DNA from: Gemmatimonadota bacterium
GTDB taxonomy: Bacteria > Latescibacterota > UBA2968 > UBA8231
Direction of reading: 5' to 3'
Assembly (NCBI GenBank): GCA_026706505.1
Contig: JAPOYQ010000693.1
Span: 1 to 9,288, forward strand
Length of the DNA: 9,288 bases
Numbering within the stretch: the stretch's first letter is position 1; each line of letters begins with the position of its first letter. The position numbers and the translations under genes are program-made. The notes under the pieces are model-generated. The model was given only the letters and a program-made list of their open reading frames with translations, made no database searches and was not told where the DNA came from. Below are positions 1 through 6,349 of this stretch, in pieces.

Positions 1-870
1 TTGGTGTTCAAGGATAGAATGTGGCTGCTGGGCGGCTGGAATCCCGGCGATAAAGTCCACTTCCCGCAGATCTGCAACAGCGAGGTCTGGTCGTCAACCG
101 ATGGTGCCGCCTGGACGCTTGAGAATCCCCAAGCGCCCTGGGAAGGAAGGCATACGGCTGGATATGTAGTACACAACGGCCGGATGTGGATCGTGGGCGG
201 CGATTGCAACCAAGGCCACTATCAAAATGATGTCTGGAGCAGCGCGGACGGCATTCATTGGGGCCTGGCCAATGATCGCGTACCGTGGGCTCCCCGGGTG
301 CTCCATTATACCCTGGCCTTCGACGGCCGGATCTGGGTGATGGGCGGACAGACGCTGCCCAATTTTGCCGACGCTGACGAGGTCTTCCACAACGACGTGT
401 GGAGTTCGGACGATGGAGTAAACTGGACCCAAGTTACCGAACACGCTCCTTGGGTGCCCAGAGGCATGATCGGCGGAGCCGCTGTGCATGACAACAGGAT
501 GTGGATTCTGGGTGGAGGCACCTACGATACGCCTGCAACTCCCATGCGCAATTTCTACAACGATGTCTGGAGTTCGGACGATGGGACAAACTGGGAACAG
601 CACATAGCCCACGCTCCATGGACGCCCAGACAATACCACGAGGTGGCCGCGTTCGATGGCCATCTGTGGGTGTTAGAAGGCTATGCAGCAGAGAGCGGCA
701 ATCGCCGCGATGTGTGGTATTCACCCGATGGCGTGGACTGGACCGAATTGCCCGACATCCCTTGGGCACCCCGCCATGCCGGGAGCGTGTTCGTGTACGA
801 CGGGTCGCTATGGATGGTGGCGGGGAATAATATGGAGCCGGATGCTTGGCGGCTTTCGCGCAGGGAATAG
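1..870 (+). CDS. Kelch-like beta-propeller protein, 5' end missing
   Basis: About 289 residues are visible and the frame is open at the window edge, so the N-terminus, including any signal peptide, is missing; the TTG at base 1 is not a convincing start. The protein is built of about five full and one partial repeat of roughly 45-56 residues. Each has a hydrophobic strand ending DGRxWxxGG, then NDVWSSxDGxxW, then APWxPR. This is the pattern of kelch/galactose-oxidase-type propeller blades, one four-stranded sheet per repeat. The last unit (SLWMVAGN, then DAWRLSRRE) is short and probably closes the ring. Kelch propellers usually bind proteins or carbohydrates; no catalytic residues can be assigned and the ligand is unknown. 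The stop lies 7 bp before the downstream PhyH oxygenase start, suggesting co-transcription. Fold call is firm; function is open. Confidence 0.85.
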   Translation: MVFKDRMWLLGGWNPGDKVHFPQICNSEVWSSTDGAAWTLENPQAPWEGRHTAGYVVHNGRMWIVGGDCNQGHYQNDVWSSADGIHWGLANDRVPWAPRVLHYTLAFDGRIWVMGGQTLPNFADADEVFHNDVWSSDDGVNWTQVTEHAPWVPRGMIGGAAVHDNRMWILGGGTYDTPATPMRNFYNDVWSSDDGTNWEQHIAHAPWTPRQYHEVAAFDGHLWVLEGYAAESGNRRDVWYSPDGVDWTELPDIPWAPRHAGSVFVYDGSLWMVAGNNMEPDAWRLSRRE

Positions 871-877
871 GTGTCTT

Positions 878-1723
878 ATGGACCACAGAATGGAAGAATA
901 CCGCGCTCAGGGTTATACCGTATTCAAGGGGCTGTACGACGAAACCACCATGCAGGCCTGGCGCGACGAGCAGGATCGCCTACAAGCCCTCTCCACAGAG
1001 GGGCCTCATGTGCAAGAACGGACCCATTGGTTCGGCAATATGCTCGAACGAGCGCCGCAACTAATGTGGCCAGCAGTAGCTCATCCGGTCATTCTCGACT
1101 TTGCCGAACAGGTGGTAGGGCCTTTCGTGCAGCTCGACAACCTCACCTTGGCCGCCTTCCCTTCCATGGCTCCGGAAGAAGCCGCCGGCAAGGCCAGTGC
1201 TTGGCACCGAGACCGCTGGGGCCGCATGCCCAGCGGCGCGTACGAACGCCCGCTGGCCTTCAATGCCATCTGCTATCTGCAGGATTTGGACGACCAGTAC
1301 GGACCGCTCAGGGTCCTGCCCGGTTCTCACGTCGAGCCCATTGCCCTAGCCGAGGATGAGATCCGCAAGCCGCACCAAGACGAGCTGTTGATCTACATGA
1401 AAGCTGGCGATGTGGTTTTGACCCATAATGGCCTGCTGCACTCAGGGACGCCCAATACCTCGGGACGCAAGCGCTACTTCTTCAGTGTGTACTACAACAT
1501 CTCCTGGCTCAAACACACGGATACGTTCACCGGACCCAACTGCCAACAACTCATCAATTGGGCACGGAGCCGACAGGACCACCGTGCCCTGCGCTTGTTG
1601 GGCCAAGACGAGCACTTGCAGAGCCGCGCCAACAGCGGTTTCCAACAGCCCGACGAAGCGCGCTGGCATCAGTGGGCCCAAGACGACCAGCGCACTCTCG
1701 AAGAGGCCGCCAGACGGGAATAG
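878..1723 (+). CDS. Phytanoyl-CoA dioxygenase (PhyH) family Fe(II)/2-oxoglutarate oxygenase
   Basis: This is a 281-residue cytosolic oxygenase of the PhyH family, whose members use Fe(II), O2 and 2-oxoglutarate to hydroxylate small molecules. The iron triad is complete: H110-R-D112 in AWHRDRWG and the distal H188 in LLHSGTPN. R199, or possibly R197, in GRKRYFF is the likely 2-oxoglutarate carboxylate anchor. PLRVLPGSH (143-151) and AGDVVLTHNGLLHSG are typical of the double-stranded beta-helix core. Length fits the family (about 250-320). The frame stays open upstream to 683, but that stretch overlaps the kelch gene, so ATG 878 is preferred, with AGGTG at 869-873 as a modest ribosome site; ATG 890 is an alternative. 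The substrate cannot be deduced, since the family is broad (lipids, amino acids, secondary metabolites). It probably forms a transcription unit with the kelch gene. Confidence 0.9.
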   Translation: MDHRMEEYRAQGYTVFKGLYDETTMQAWRDEQDRLQALSTEGPHVQERTHWFGNMLERAPQLMWPAVAHPVILDFAEQVVGPFVQLDNLTLAAFPSMAPEEAAGKASAWHRDRWGRMPSGAYERPLAFNAICYLQDLDDQYGPLRVLPGSHVEPIALAEDEIRKPHQDELLIYMKAGDVVLTHNGLLHSGTPNTSGRKRYFFSVYYNISWLKHTDTFTGPNCQQLINWARSRQDHRALRLLGQDEHLQSRANSGFQQPDEARWHQWAQDDQRTLEEAARRE

Positions 1724-1801
1724 TGCCCGCGTGGACAGTGCGGCGGTTGTCGACGGAATCGGGAACGCGGTGGTGGAATAGGGAGGAAATGTATTAAGAG
1801 G

Positions 1802-2302
1802 ATGACACCTCGCGAGAGCCCAATTGACATCAAACGCCTTGCGGCCGACGAGGGGCTGCGTCTACGCACGATCCGGTTGCGGGCTCTGGCCGATGCGCCT
1901 GACGCCTTTGGCACCACCTATGACGAGGCCTCTGCCCAGCCGCTGGACAGTTGGACGGCACAACTCCAAGAAATCGCCACCTTCGTAGCGGTCGTGGATG
2001 GAGAGGATGTGGGCCTAGTGCGGGGCGTGCGCGATGACTTACAACCTGACGCCGCTTGGCTGATTTCGATGTGGGTGTCCCCGGAGGTCAGAGGACAAGG
2101 CGCGGGTGAAGCGCTCATTGACGCCGTCGTTGAGTGGGCGCGGATCAGTGGCGCTCGGCGGGTGTTATTGGATGTCGGAGACCATAACGAGCCGGCCATC
2201 GCCCTGTATGCCCGCAAAGGCTTCAAGCCCAACGGGACAACTGGTTCTCTGCCAACGCCACGAAGCCATATTCGAGAGCATCAACGAGAGTTGCAGTTCT
2301 AA
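1802..2302 (+). CDS. GNAT family N-acetyltransferase
   Basis: A 166-residue single-domain GNAT protein, which would transfer an acetyl group from acetyl-CoA to an amine. The N-terminus has the usual opening strand and helix (IDIKRLAADEG, then LRTIRLRALADAPDAFGTTY, residues 21-40). Motif A follows strand beta-4: MWVSPEVRGQGAGEALIDA (90-108), with the pyrophosphate-binding R97-G-Q-G100-A-G102. The motif B region NEPAIALYARKGF (129-141) and a C-terminal strand ending ELQF complete the fold, so the gene is full length. The acceptor (small molecule, antibiotic or protein N-terminus) is unknown. The start is not clear-cut. ATG 1802 has GGGAGG (1781-1786) 15 bases upstream, rather far. An in-frame ATT at 1793 would be better spaced, but ATT starts are rare. 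The gene lies 78 bp after the PhyH stop and may be read through from it. Confidence 0.88.
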   Translation: MTPRESPIDIKRLAADEGLRLRTIRLRALADAPDAFGTTYDEASAQPLDSWTAQLQEIATFVAVVDGEDVGLVRGVRDDLQPDAAWLISMWVSPEVRGQGAGEALIDAVVEWARISGARRVLLDVGDHNEPAIALYARKGFKPNGTTGSLPTPRSHIREHQRELQF

Positions 2303-2333
2303 CCCCGGCTGACGATGACCATGGGAGCTGTGG

Positions 2334-2411
2334 TATTCGTGCCTGGGTCTTGTTCAGACGCGGCAGGCTCTTTTCGTCCAGCCTAAATTTCGTGGTATTT
2401 TCTTCGCTCAT
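2334..2411 (-). pseudogene. Possible relic of a BrnA-like antitoxin N-terminus
   Basis: On the minus strand an ATG at 2411-2409, preceded by a GGAAAG ribosome-site-like sequence, starts a peptide containing NTTKFRLDEKSLPRL followed by NKTQARI. This resembles, from memory, the first 25 or so residues of BrnA-type antitoxins (pattern NTxRxxLDxxxxPRLTPEQxAR). After that the reading runs into Ser/Pro-rich text with no family resemblance and continues antisense into the GNAT gene. No BrnT-like toxin gene is recognisable upstream on that strand. If real, it is a truncated remnant in the gap between the GNAT and acyltransferase genes. The resemblance is short and could be chance; confidence is low. 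Confidence 0.22.
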
Positions 2412-2490
2412 GACGCGTTGCTTTCCATAAGACCAATATACGGGATTCCCGTAGTTATCCAATAAAGGCGCGGGCTACCGACCCAGCCCT

Positions 2491-2566
2491 CGCCGGTTAC
2501 CTTGACGCCGGCGACAAGCGCTAACTACTTTCCCTCCTGCACTCATGATTATCCATGCCCTTCCAA
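2491..2566 (+). repeat. Upstream copy of alcohol dehydrogenase leader (direct repeat 1a)
   Basis: This stretch is an imperfect direct repeat of 3816-3893, the leader and first codons of the iron alcohol dehydrogenase gene. The first 50 bases align without gaps at 41/50 identity, counted by hand. Then comes a divergent 18 versus 20 base stretch, then a perfect 15-base match (TCCATGCCCTTCCAA). In this copy the start codon is followed by only CCC TTC CAA ACA and then TGA (2555-2572), so it is a fossil of the dehydrogenase start. The GAGGA ribosome site of the intact copy is absent here. The acyltransferase ATG follows at 2579. Confidence 0.85.
2502..2531 (+). promoter_or_regulatory. Promoter-like element upstream of acyltransferase
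   Basis: TTGACG (2502-2507), an 18-base gap, and TACTTT (2526-2531) form a sigma-70-like -35/-10 pair. The same spacing and nearly the same hexamers occur in the downstream repeat copy. The -35 is close to consensus; the -10 is weak (3 of 6). It would start transcription roughly 40 bases before the acyltransferase ATG. Inference from pattern only. Confidence 0.35.
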
Positions 2567-2578
2567 ACATGAGACGCG

Positions 2579-3796
2579 ATGTTAGCCTTCAAACCACCTA
2601 AACCGAATGTGACAGCGATTCAAACTATACAAGCTCTGATACCGCTTGTGAATCGCTTGTATTTGAAAGGGCTGACGCTGGATGTTGATGCAGAGTCCAT
2701 TGCCCGGTTGGAGGCGATACGTGGGCATTCTGCGGTCTTAGCCCCTAACCATCCGGCGCACGAAGATCCTATGGTTATGTTTCTCTTGTCGAAGCGGTTA
2801 TCGCAACCGTTCTACTACATGGCAGCTCGGGAAGCCTTCGACAGGGGTAGATTTGGGGCTATCCGATGCTATCTGATGCAGCGGTGCGGTGTGTACTCGG
2901 TGGTGCGCGGCACTGTAGATAGAGATGCCTTTCGCGCGACGCGGGAGCTTTTGTTTAAGGGCGATTGGCCGATCGTCATCTTTGGCGAAGGGGAAATTTC
3001 GCGCCAAAATGATACCGTCATGCGCTTTGAGAGAGGCATTGTCCAGATGTGCTTCTGGGCGTTGGACGATATGGAAAAAGCGCAAGTCAGCAAATCGCTC
3101 TACGCCGTGCCCGTCGGCATCAAATATCACTATCCGCACGACATGTGGAATTCTATTGATGCTGCTCTCACGAGGTTAGAACGGTATATCCTCCCGCCTG
3201 CCGAACAGACGCCAGTAGAGCGCTACGATCGGTTGCGCCGCATCGGTGTCGCGATAGTCAGGACACTCGCAGCGGAATATCAGTATAAGATGGACGAAAC
3301 CGTGCCCCTTGATGTACATATCGAAAGGTTGAAAGATGCGATCCTGTCCCATGCCGAAGGGATTATGGGTATCCACACTGAAGCCGACATACTCACAAGG
3401 ACGCGTGCGTTGAAAAACATAGTCGATGCCGAAATCTATAAGGACGTTGAACAGATGACGGAGTACGAGCAGAAAATACACGGAGAGCAACTCCAGAAAT
3501 TTCAACAATTCTATCCCGATCTGGAGCGGTTGATCAATTTTATATCAATTTCCGATGGGTATGTTGCTGAAGAACCGTCGCCAGAGCGGTTTCTCGATGT
3601 GATTCTCCGTCTTGAAAGAGAAGTCTTTGGTAGATCAGAAATGCGCGGACCGCGAGTGGCATCTGTCCGCGTCGGCGAACCGAAAAATCTCCGGGAATGC
3701 TATGATACCTACAGAACTCAGAAAAGAGAAACAGTAGAACAGATAACCCATGAACTCGAAACATCGGTTCAGAGTTTGGTCGGCGGGTCATCCTAA
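2579..3796 (+). CDS. PlsC-type glycerophospholipid acyltransferase with long C-terminal extension
   Basis: A 405-residue protein with an N-terminal lysophospholipid acyltransferase-like domain, the family that moves acyl chains onto lysophospholipids or similar acceptors at the membrane. The HX4D catalytic motif is APNHPAHEDP (H58 to D63). GVYSVVRG (104-111) corresponds to the second block. IFGEGEIS (134-141) matches the FPEG-type acceptor-phosphate block with Gly in place of Pro. YAVPVGIKY (175-183) is the fourth block. No clear transmembrane helix precedes the domain; residues 13-30 are only moderately hydrophobic. The remaining 215 residues are charged, mostly helical-looking, with a possible coiled coil around 275-325, and I do not recognise them. 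The usual PlsC length is about 240. The ribosome site before ATG 2579 is weak. The gene sits between two direct repeats and looks less GC-rich than the next two genes. The exact acyl substrate is unknown. Confidence 0.82.
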   Translation: MLAFKPPKPNVTAIQTIQALIPLVNRLYLKGLTLDVDAESIARLEAIRGHSAVLAPNHPAHEDPMVMFLLSKRLSQPFYYMAAREAFDRGRFGAIRCYLMQRCGVYSVVRGTVDRDAFRATRELLFKGDWPIVIFGEGEISRQNDTVMRFERGIVQMCFWALDDMEKAQVSKSLYAVPVGIKYHYPHDMWNSIDAALTRLERYILPPAEQTPVERYDRLRRIGVAIVRTLAAEYQYKMDETVPLDVHIERLKDAILSHAEGIMGIHTEADILTRTRALKNIVDAEIYKDVEQMTEYEQKIHGEQLQKFQQFYPDLERLINFISISDGYVAEEPSPERFLDVILRLEREVFGRSEMRGPRVASVRVGEPKNLRECYDTYRTQKRETVEQITHELETSVQSLVGGSS

Positions 3797-3815
3797 CCTT
3801 ATGCATATAGCACCC

Positions 3816-3893
3816 CGCCAGTTACCTTGACATCAACGACGAGCGCTAGCTACTTTCCCTCTTGTACATAGAGGATCGTCCATGCCCTTCCAA
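3816..3893 (+). repeat. Leader and first codons of alcohol dehydrogenase (direct repeat 1b)
   Basis: This is the intact partner of the repeat at 2491-2566. It contains a promoter-like pair, the GAGGA ribosome site (3871-3875) and the dehydrogenase start with codons for MPFQ. All nine mismatches in the 50-base ungapped alignment are transitions. The two copies lie 1325 bp apart and bracket the acyltransferase gene. Confidence 0.85.
3827..3856 (+). promoter_or_regulatory. Promoter-like element for alcohol dehydrogenase-LarA operon
   Basis: TTGACA (3827-3832, perfect sigma-70 -35 consensus), an 18-base gap, then TACTTT (3851-3856). Transcription would begin about 20 bases before ATG 3882, leaving room for GAGGA at 3871-3875. 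Conservation in the repeat copy supports it modestly, though shared ancestry alone could explain that. Confidence 0.4.
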
Positions 3894-5033
3894 TCCCACT
3901 TCGACTTCCGCCATCCCACCCGCATCGTCCATGGCCCTGGGTCTATCGCCTGCTTGGCGGATTGCTTCTCGCCGGCCGATAAGGTTCTGATCGTCTCCGA
4001 TCAGGTCTTAGGAGAAATCGGCACCGTGGAAGCCGTCACCACTGCCCTCGGCGACATCCCCCATGCCGTCTATCTCAAAGACGGTGCGAGCGAGCCGACC
4101 CAAGAAGCCGTCGAAGATGGAGTCCAAGCTTACCGACAAGAACGCTGCACCGCCATTATCGGCCTCGGCGGTGGCTCACCCATGGATGTGGCCAAGATGA
4201 TCGGCGTCCTCGCATCCAACAACGGACGCATCACCCAGTATCTAGGCAGTGACAAAGTCGCAAACGACCTGCCCTATCTCGCCTGCGTCCCCACGACCTA
4301 CGGCACCGCCAGCGAAGTCACGCCCTTTGCCGTGCTGGACAATCCCGCCAGCGGCAACAAAGATCCAGTCATTAGCTGGAAGATCGCGCCCCAACTTGGC
4401 GTCCTCGATCCCGACCTGTCGGTCGCCCTGCCCGCCCTCGTCGGCGCGGCTACCGGCATGGACGCCCTAACCCACGCGCTCGAATCCTATATCAACTTAG
4501 CGGCCACACCCCTCACCGAAGGCATCGCGCTGCACGCCATCCGCCTCATCGGCGACAACCTGCGCTTAGCCTGCGCCAACGACCACGCGCTAGCCGCCAC
4601 CGAAAACATGCTCATCGCCAGTATGCTAGCCGGCGTCGCCTTTTCGCAAACGCGTCTCGGCAATGTCCACGCCATGTCTCACCCGGTCGGCGCGCACTAC
4701 CACGTGCATCACGGGCTGCTCAACGCCATCTTGCTGCCCTACGTCATGGAGTTCAATTGGTTCGCCTGTCCCGGCAAATTCGCCGCCATCACCGAAGCAC
4801 TCGGCGCGCACACTTCCGGGTTAGACCAACGCCAAGCCGCACACGCCGCCATCGCCGCGGTACGACACATCAACGCCGACTTAGGCATCCCTGCTAAGCT
4901 AGGAGACGTCGGCGTCGATACGGCCCGCATCTCCATCATGGCGCGCACTGCCATGCAGAGCGGCAACATCGCCGTCAACCCGCGCAAGACTACCCAACGC
5001 GATCTCGAAGTTATATTCCAACAAGCCATTTAG
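3882..5033 (+). CDS. Iron-containing (group III) alcohol dehydrogenase
   Basis: A 383-residue NAD(P)-dependent dehydrogenase of the Fe-ADH family, to which FucO and 1,3-propanediol dehydrogenase belong; it would interconvert an alcohol or hydroxy acid and its carbonyl form in the cytosol. The Rossmann-type half carries GLGGGSPMDVAK (94-105), the nucleotide diphosphate-binding loop. The metal site is complete: D194 and H198 in TGMDALTHALESY, H263 in GNVHAMSHPVGA, and H277 in HVHHGLLNAILLPYVM. This matches the known D-H-H-H ligand set and spacing of FucO. Length is normal. ATG 3882 has GAGGA six bases upstream. The stop overlaps the ribosome site of the LarA-type gene, so the two are almost certainly co-translated. 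The substrate is unknown; the partner suggests an alpha-hydroxy acid or a related compound. Confidence 0.93.
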   Translation: MPFQSHFDFRHPTRIVHGPGSIACLADCFSPADKVLIVSDQVLGEIGTVEAVTTALGDIPHAVYLKDGASEPTQEAVEDGVQAYRQERCTAIIGLGGGSPMDVAKMIGVLASNNGRITQYLGSDKVANDLPYLACVPTTYGTASEVTPFAVLDNPASGNKDPVISWKIAPQLGVLDPDLSVALPALVGAATGMDALTHALESYINLAATPLTEGIALHAIRLIGDNLRLACANDHALAATENMLIASMLAGVAFSQTRLGNVHAMSHPVGAHYHVHHGLLNAILLPYVMEFNWFACPGKFAAITEALGAHTSGLDQRQAAHAAIAAVRHINADLGIPAKLGDVGVDTARISIMARTAMQSGNIAVNPRKTTQRDLEVIFQQAI

Positions 5034-5038
5034 GAGGT
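5032..5038 (+). promoter_or_regulatory. Strong Shine-Dalgarno site of the LarA-type gene
   Basis: AGGAGGT overlaps the TAG stop of the dehydrogenase and lies five bases before ATG 5044. It fixes the LarA-type start and implies translational coupling. Confidence 0.8.
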
Positions 5039-5043
5039 ACACT

Positions 5044-6303
5044 ATGTCCCTACCCCGTATGTTCCGCGTCCGCCAGCTTTTTTCCGCGCCTACCGTCGAA
5101 GACATTCCCGCGGCCGTGCGCGCCGAAGTCCAGCGCCTCGATTTAGGCCCCAAAATCAATCCCGGCGAGACCATCGCCATCTCCGTCGGTAGCCGAGGCA
5201 TTGCCAACATCGCGCTCGTGATCAAAAGCCTCGTGGACGAGTTCAAGGCCCTCGGCCTCCAGCCCTTCCTCGTCCCGGCCATGGGCAGCCACGGCGGTGG
5301 CATCGCTGAGGCGCAGCAGGAAATCATCGAAGGCTACGGTGTCACCGAAGAGTACACCGGTGCACCCATAAAGTCATCTATGGAAACCGTACAGGTGGGC
5401 GCGACCGAGGACGGCGTCCCCGTCTTTTTCGACAAATACGCCTTTGAAGCCGACCACGTTGCCGTCGTCGGCCGCGTCAAGCCGCACACTAACTTTGTCG
5501 GCGAAATCGAAAGCGGCCTGCACAAGATGATGCTCATCGGCTTGGGCAAGCACAAAGGCGCAGCCCTGTACCACCAAGCCATTGTCCACTACAGCTTCGA
5601 TCGCATCATCCGTTCGGTCGGCCAAGCCGTCATCGACCAGTGCGGCGTGCTCATGGGACTGGGCTTAGTCGAAAACCAGTACGACCAAACCGCGCTCATC
5701 AAGGGCGTGGGAGCCGACGAGTTCGTGGAACGCGAAAAGGAATTGCTAGTCCTCGCCAAGGAATGGATGCCGCGCCTGCCCTTCGACGAAATCGATCTGC
5801 TCATCGTCGATGCGATCGGCAAAAACATCTCCGGTGCCGGCATGGACACCAACGTCGTCGGCCGCAAGTTCCACGACAACCACGCCGCCGACAAGGAATA
5901 CCCCAAGGTCACCCGCATCCTAGTCCGCAGCCTGACCGAAGAAACCCACGGCAACGCCTCGGGCATCGGCATCGCCGAATACGCCCACAAGCGCGCCATC
6001 GAGGACATGGACCGCGAGATCACCTACATCAACTGCATGACCGGCAACCATCCCTCGGGCGCGCACATCCCACTCTACTTTGACACGGACCACATCTGCA
6101 TTGAAAAGGCCCTAGAAACCGTCGGCCTAGTCGCGCCTGAAAACGCCAAGGTCCTGCGCATCCACAACACCCTAGAGCTAGGCGAACTCCTCGTCTCGGA
6201 AGCCTATCGCTCCGAAGTCGAACAGCGCGAGGACTTGGAAATCATCGCCGAAGCCGAGGAAATGCCCTTCGACGACAACGGCGACTTGCCGCTTGCGTTC
6301 TAG
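5044..6303 (+). CDS. LarA-family nickel-pincer-nucleotide-dependent isomerase (DUF2088)
   Basis: A 419-residue member of the lactate racemase (LarA) superfamily, whose characterised members racemise or epimerise alpha-hydroxy acids by hydride transfer to a nickel-pincer nucleotide cofactor. Seen here: VPAMGSHGGG (77-86), the family HGG-type loop, and RVKPHTNFVGEIESGLHKMM (144-163). In the latter, H148 and K161 are candidates for the cofactor histidine and the lysine that tethers the cofactor in LarA, although the spacing is three residues longer than in classical LarA. IGLGKHKGA (165-173) and THGNASGIGIAEY (301-313) also follow the pattern of the non-lactate LarA homologues. No cofactor genes (larB, larC, larE) lie in the window, so they must be elsewhere if the enzyme is active. 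It follows the iron dehydrogenase by 10 bp with a strong ribosome site. The substrate is unknown; lactate is not implied. Confidence 0.85.
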   Translation: MSLPRMFRVRQLFSAPTVEDIPAAVRAEVQRLDLGPKINPGETIAISVGSRGIANIALVIKSLVDEFKALGLQPFLVPAMGSHGGGIAEAQQEIIEGYGVTEEYTGAPIKSSMETVQVGATEDGVPVFFDKYAFEADHVAVVGRVKPHTNFVGEIESGLHKMMLIGLGKHKGAALYHQAIVHYSFDRIIRSVGQAVIDQCGVLMGLGLVENQYDQTALIKGVGADEFVEREKELLVLAKEWMPRLPFDEIDLLIVDAIGKNISGAGMDTNVVGRKFHDNHAADKEYPKVTRILVRSLTEETHGNASGIGIAEYAHKRAIEDMDREITYINCMTGNHPSGAHIPLYFDTDHICIEKALETVGLVAPENAKVLRIHNTLELGELLVSEAYRSEVEQREDLEIIAEAEEMPFDDNGDLPLAF

Positions 6304-6349
6304 CGTGAGATACGGAATCAGTGCCGCTGCTCTAATAGTCCAGCACAAG
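6301..6349 (+). repeat. Nudix gene start, direct repeat 2a
   Basis: From the LarA stop codon into the Nudix coding start, this stretch matches 7641-7696. The core 6311-6349 aligns with 7658-7696 at 31/39 by hand count. TAGCG and AGA before the core also recur, with a seven-base length difference. This copy codes for the intact Nudix N-terminus. Confidence 0.7.

Noticed and set aside
683..877. Longer form of the first PhyH protein starting at 683
   Set aside because: It would overlap the kelch gene by almost 190 bases, and the added residues do not resemble a PhyH N-terminus; ATG 878 gives normal family length.
94..886. Long antisense open frames across the kelch gene
   Set aside because: They mirror the codon pattern of the propeller repeats, show no known motif and overlap a clear gene.
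2491..2513. Hairpin CGCCGG/CCGGCG in the upstream leader copy
   Set aside because: The pairing is broken in the other repeat copy and no T-run follows, so neither a terminator nor a conserved regulatory structure is supported.
2555..2572. Five-codon frame MPFQT as a leader peptide regulating the acyltransferase
   Set aside because: It is explained by the duplicated dehydrogenase start, lacks the ribosome site kept in the intact copy, and has no regulatory codon run.
5589..6083. Open frames of about 145 residues on both strands inside the LarA-type gene
   Set aside because: One is Arg/Pro/His-rich and the other Ser/Met-rich, typical of alternative frames in GC-rich coding DNA; no motif.
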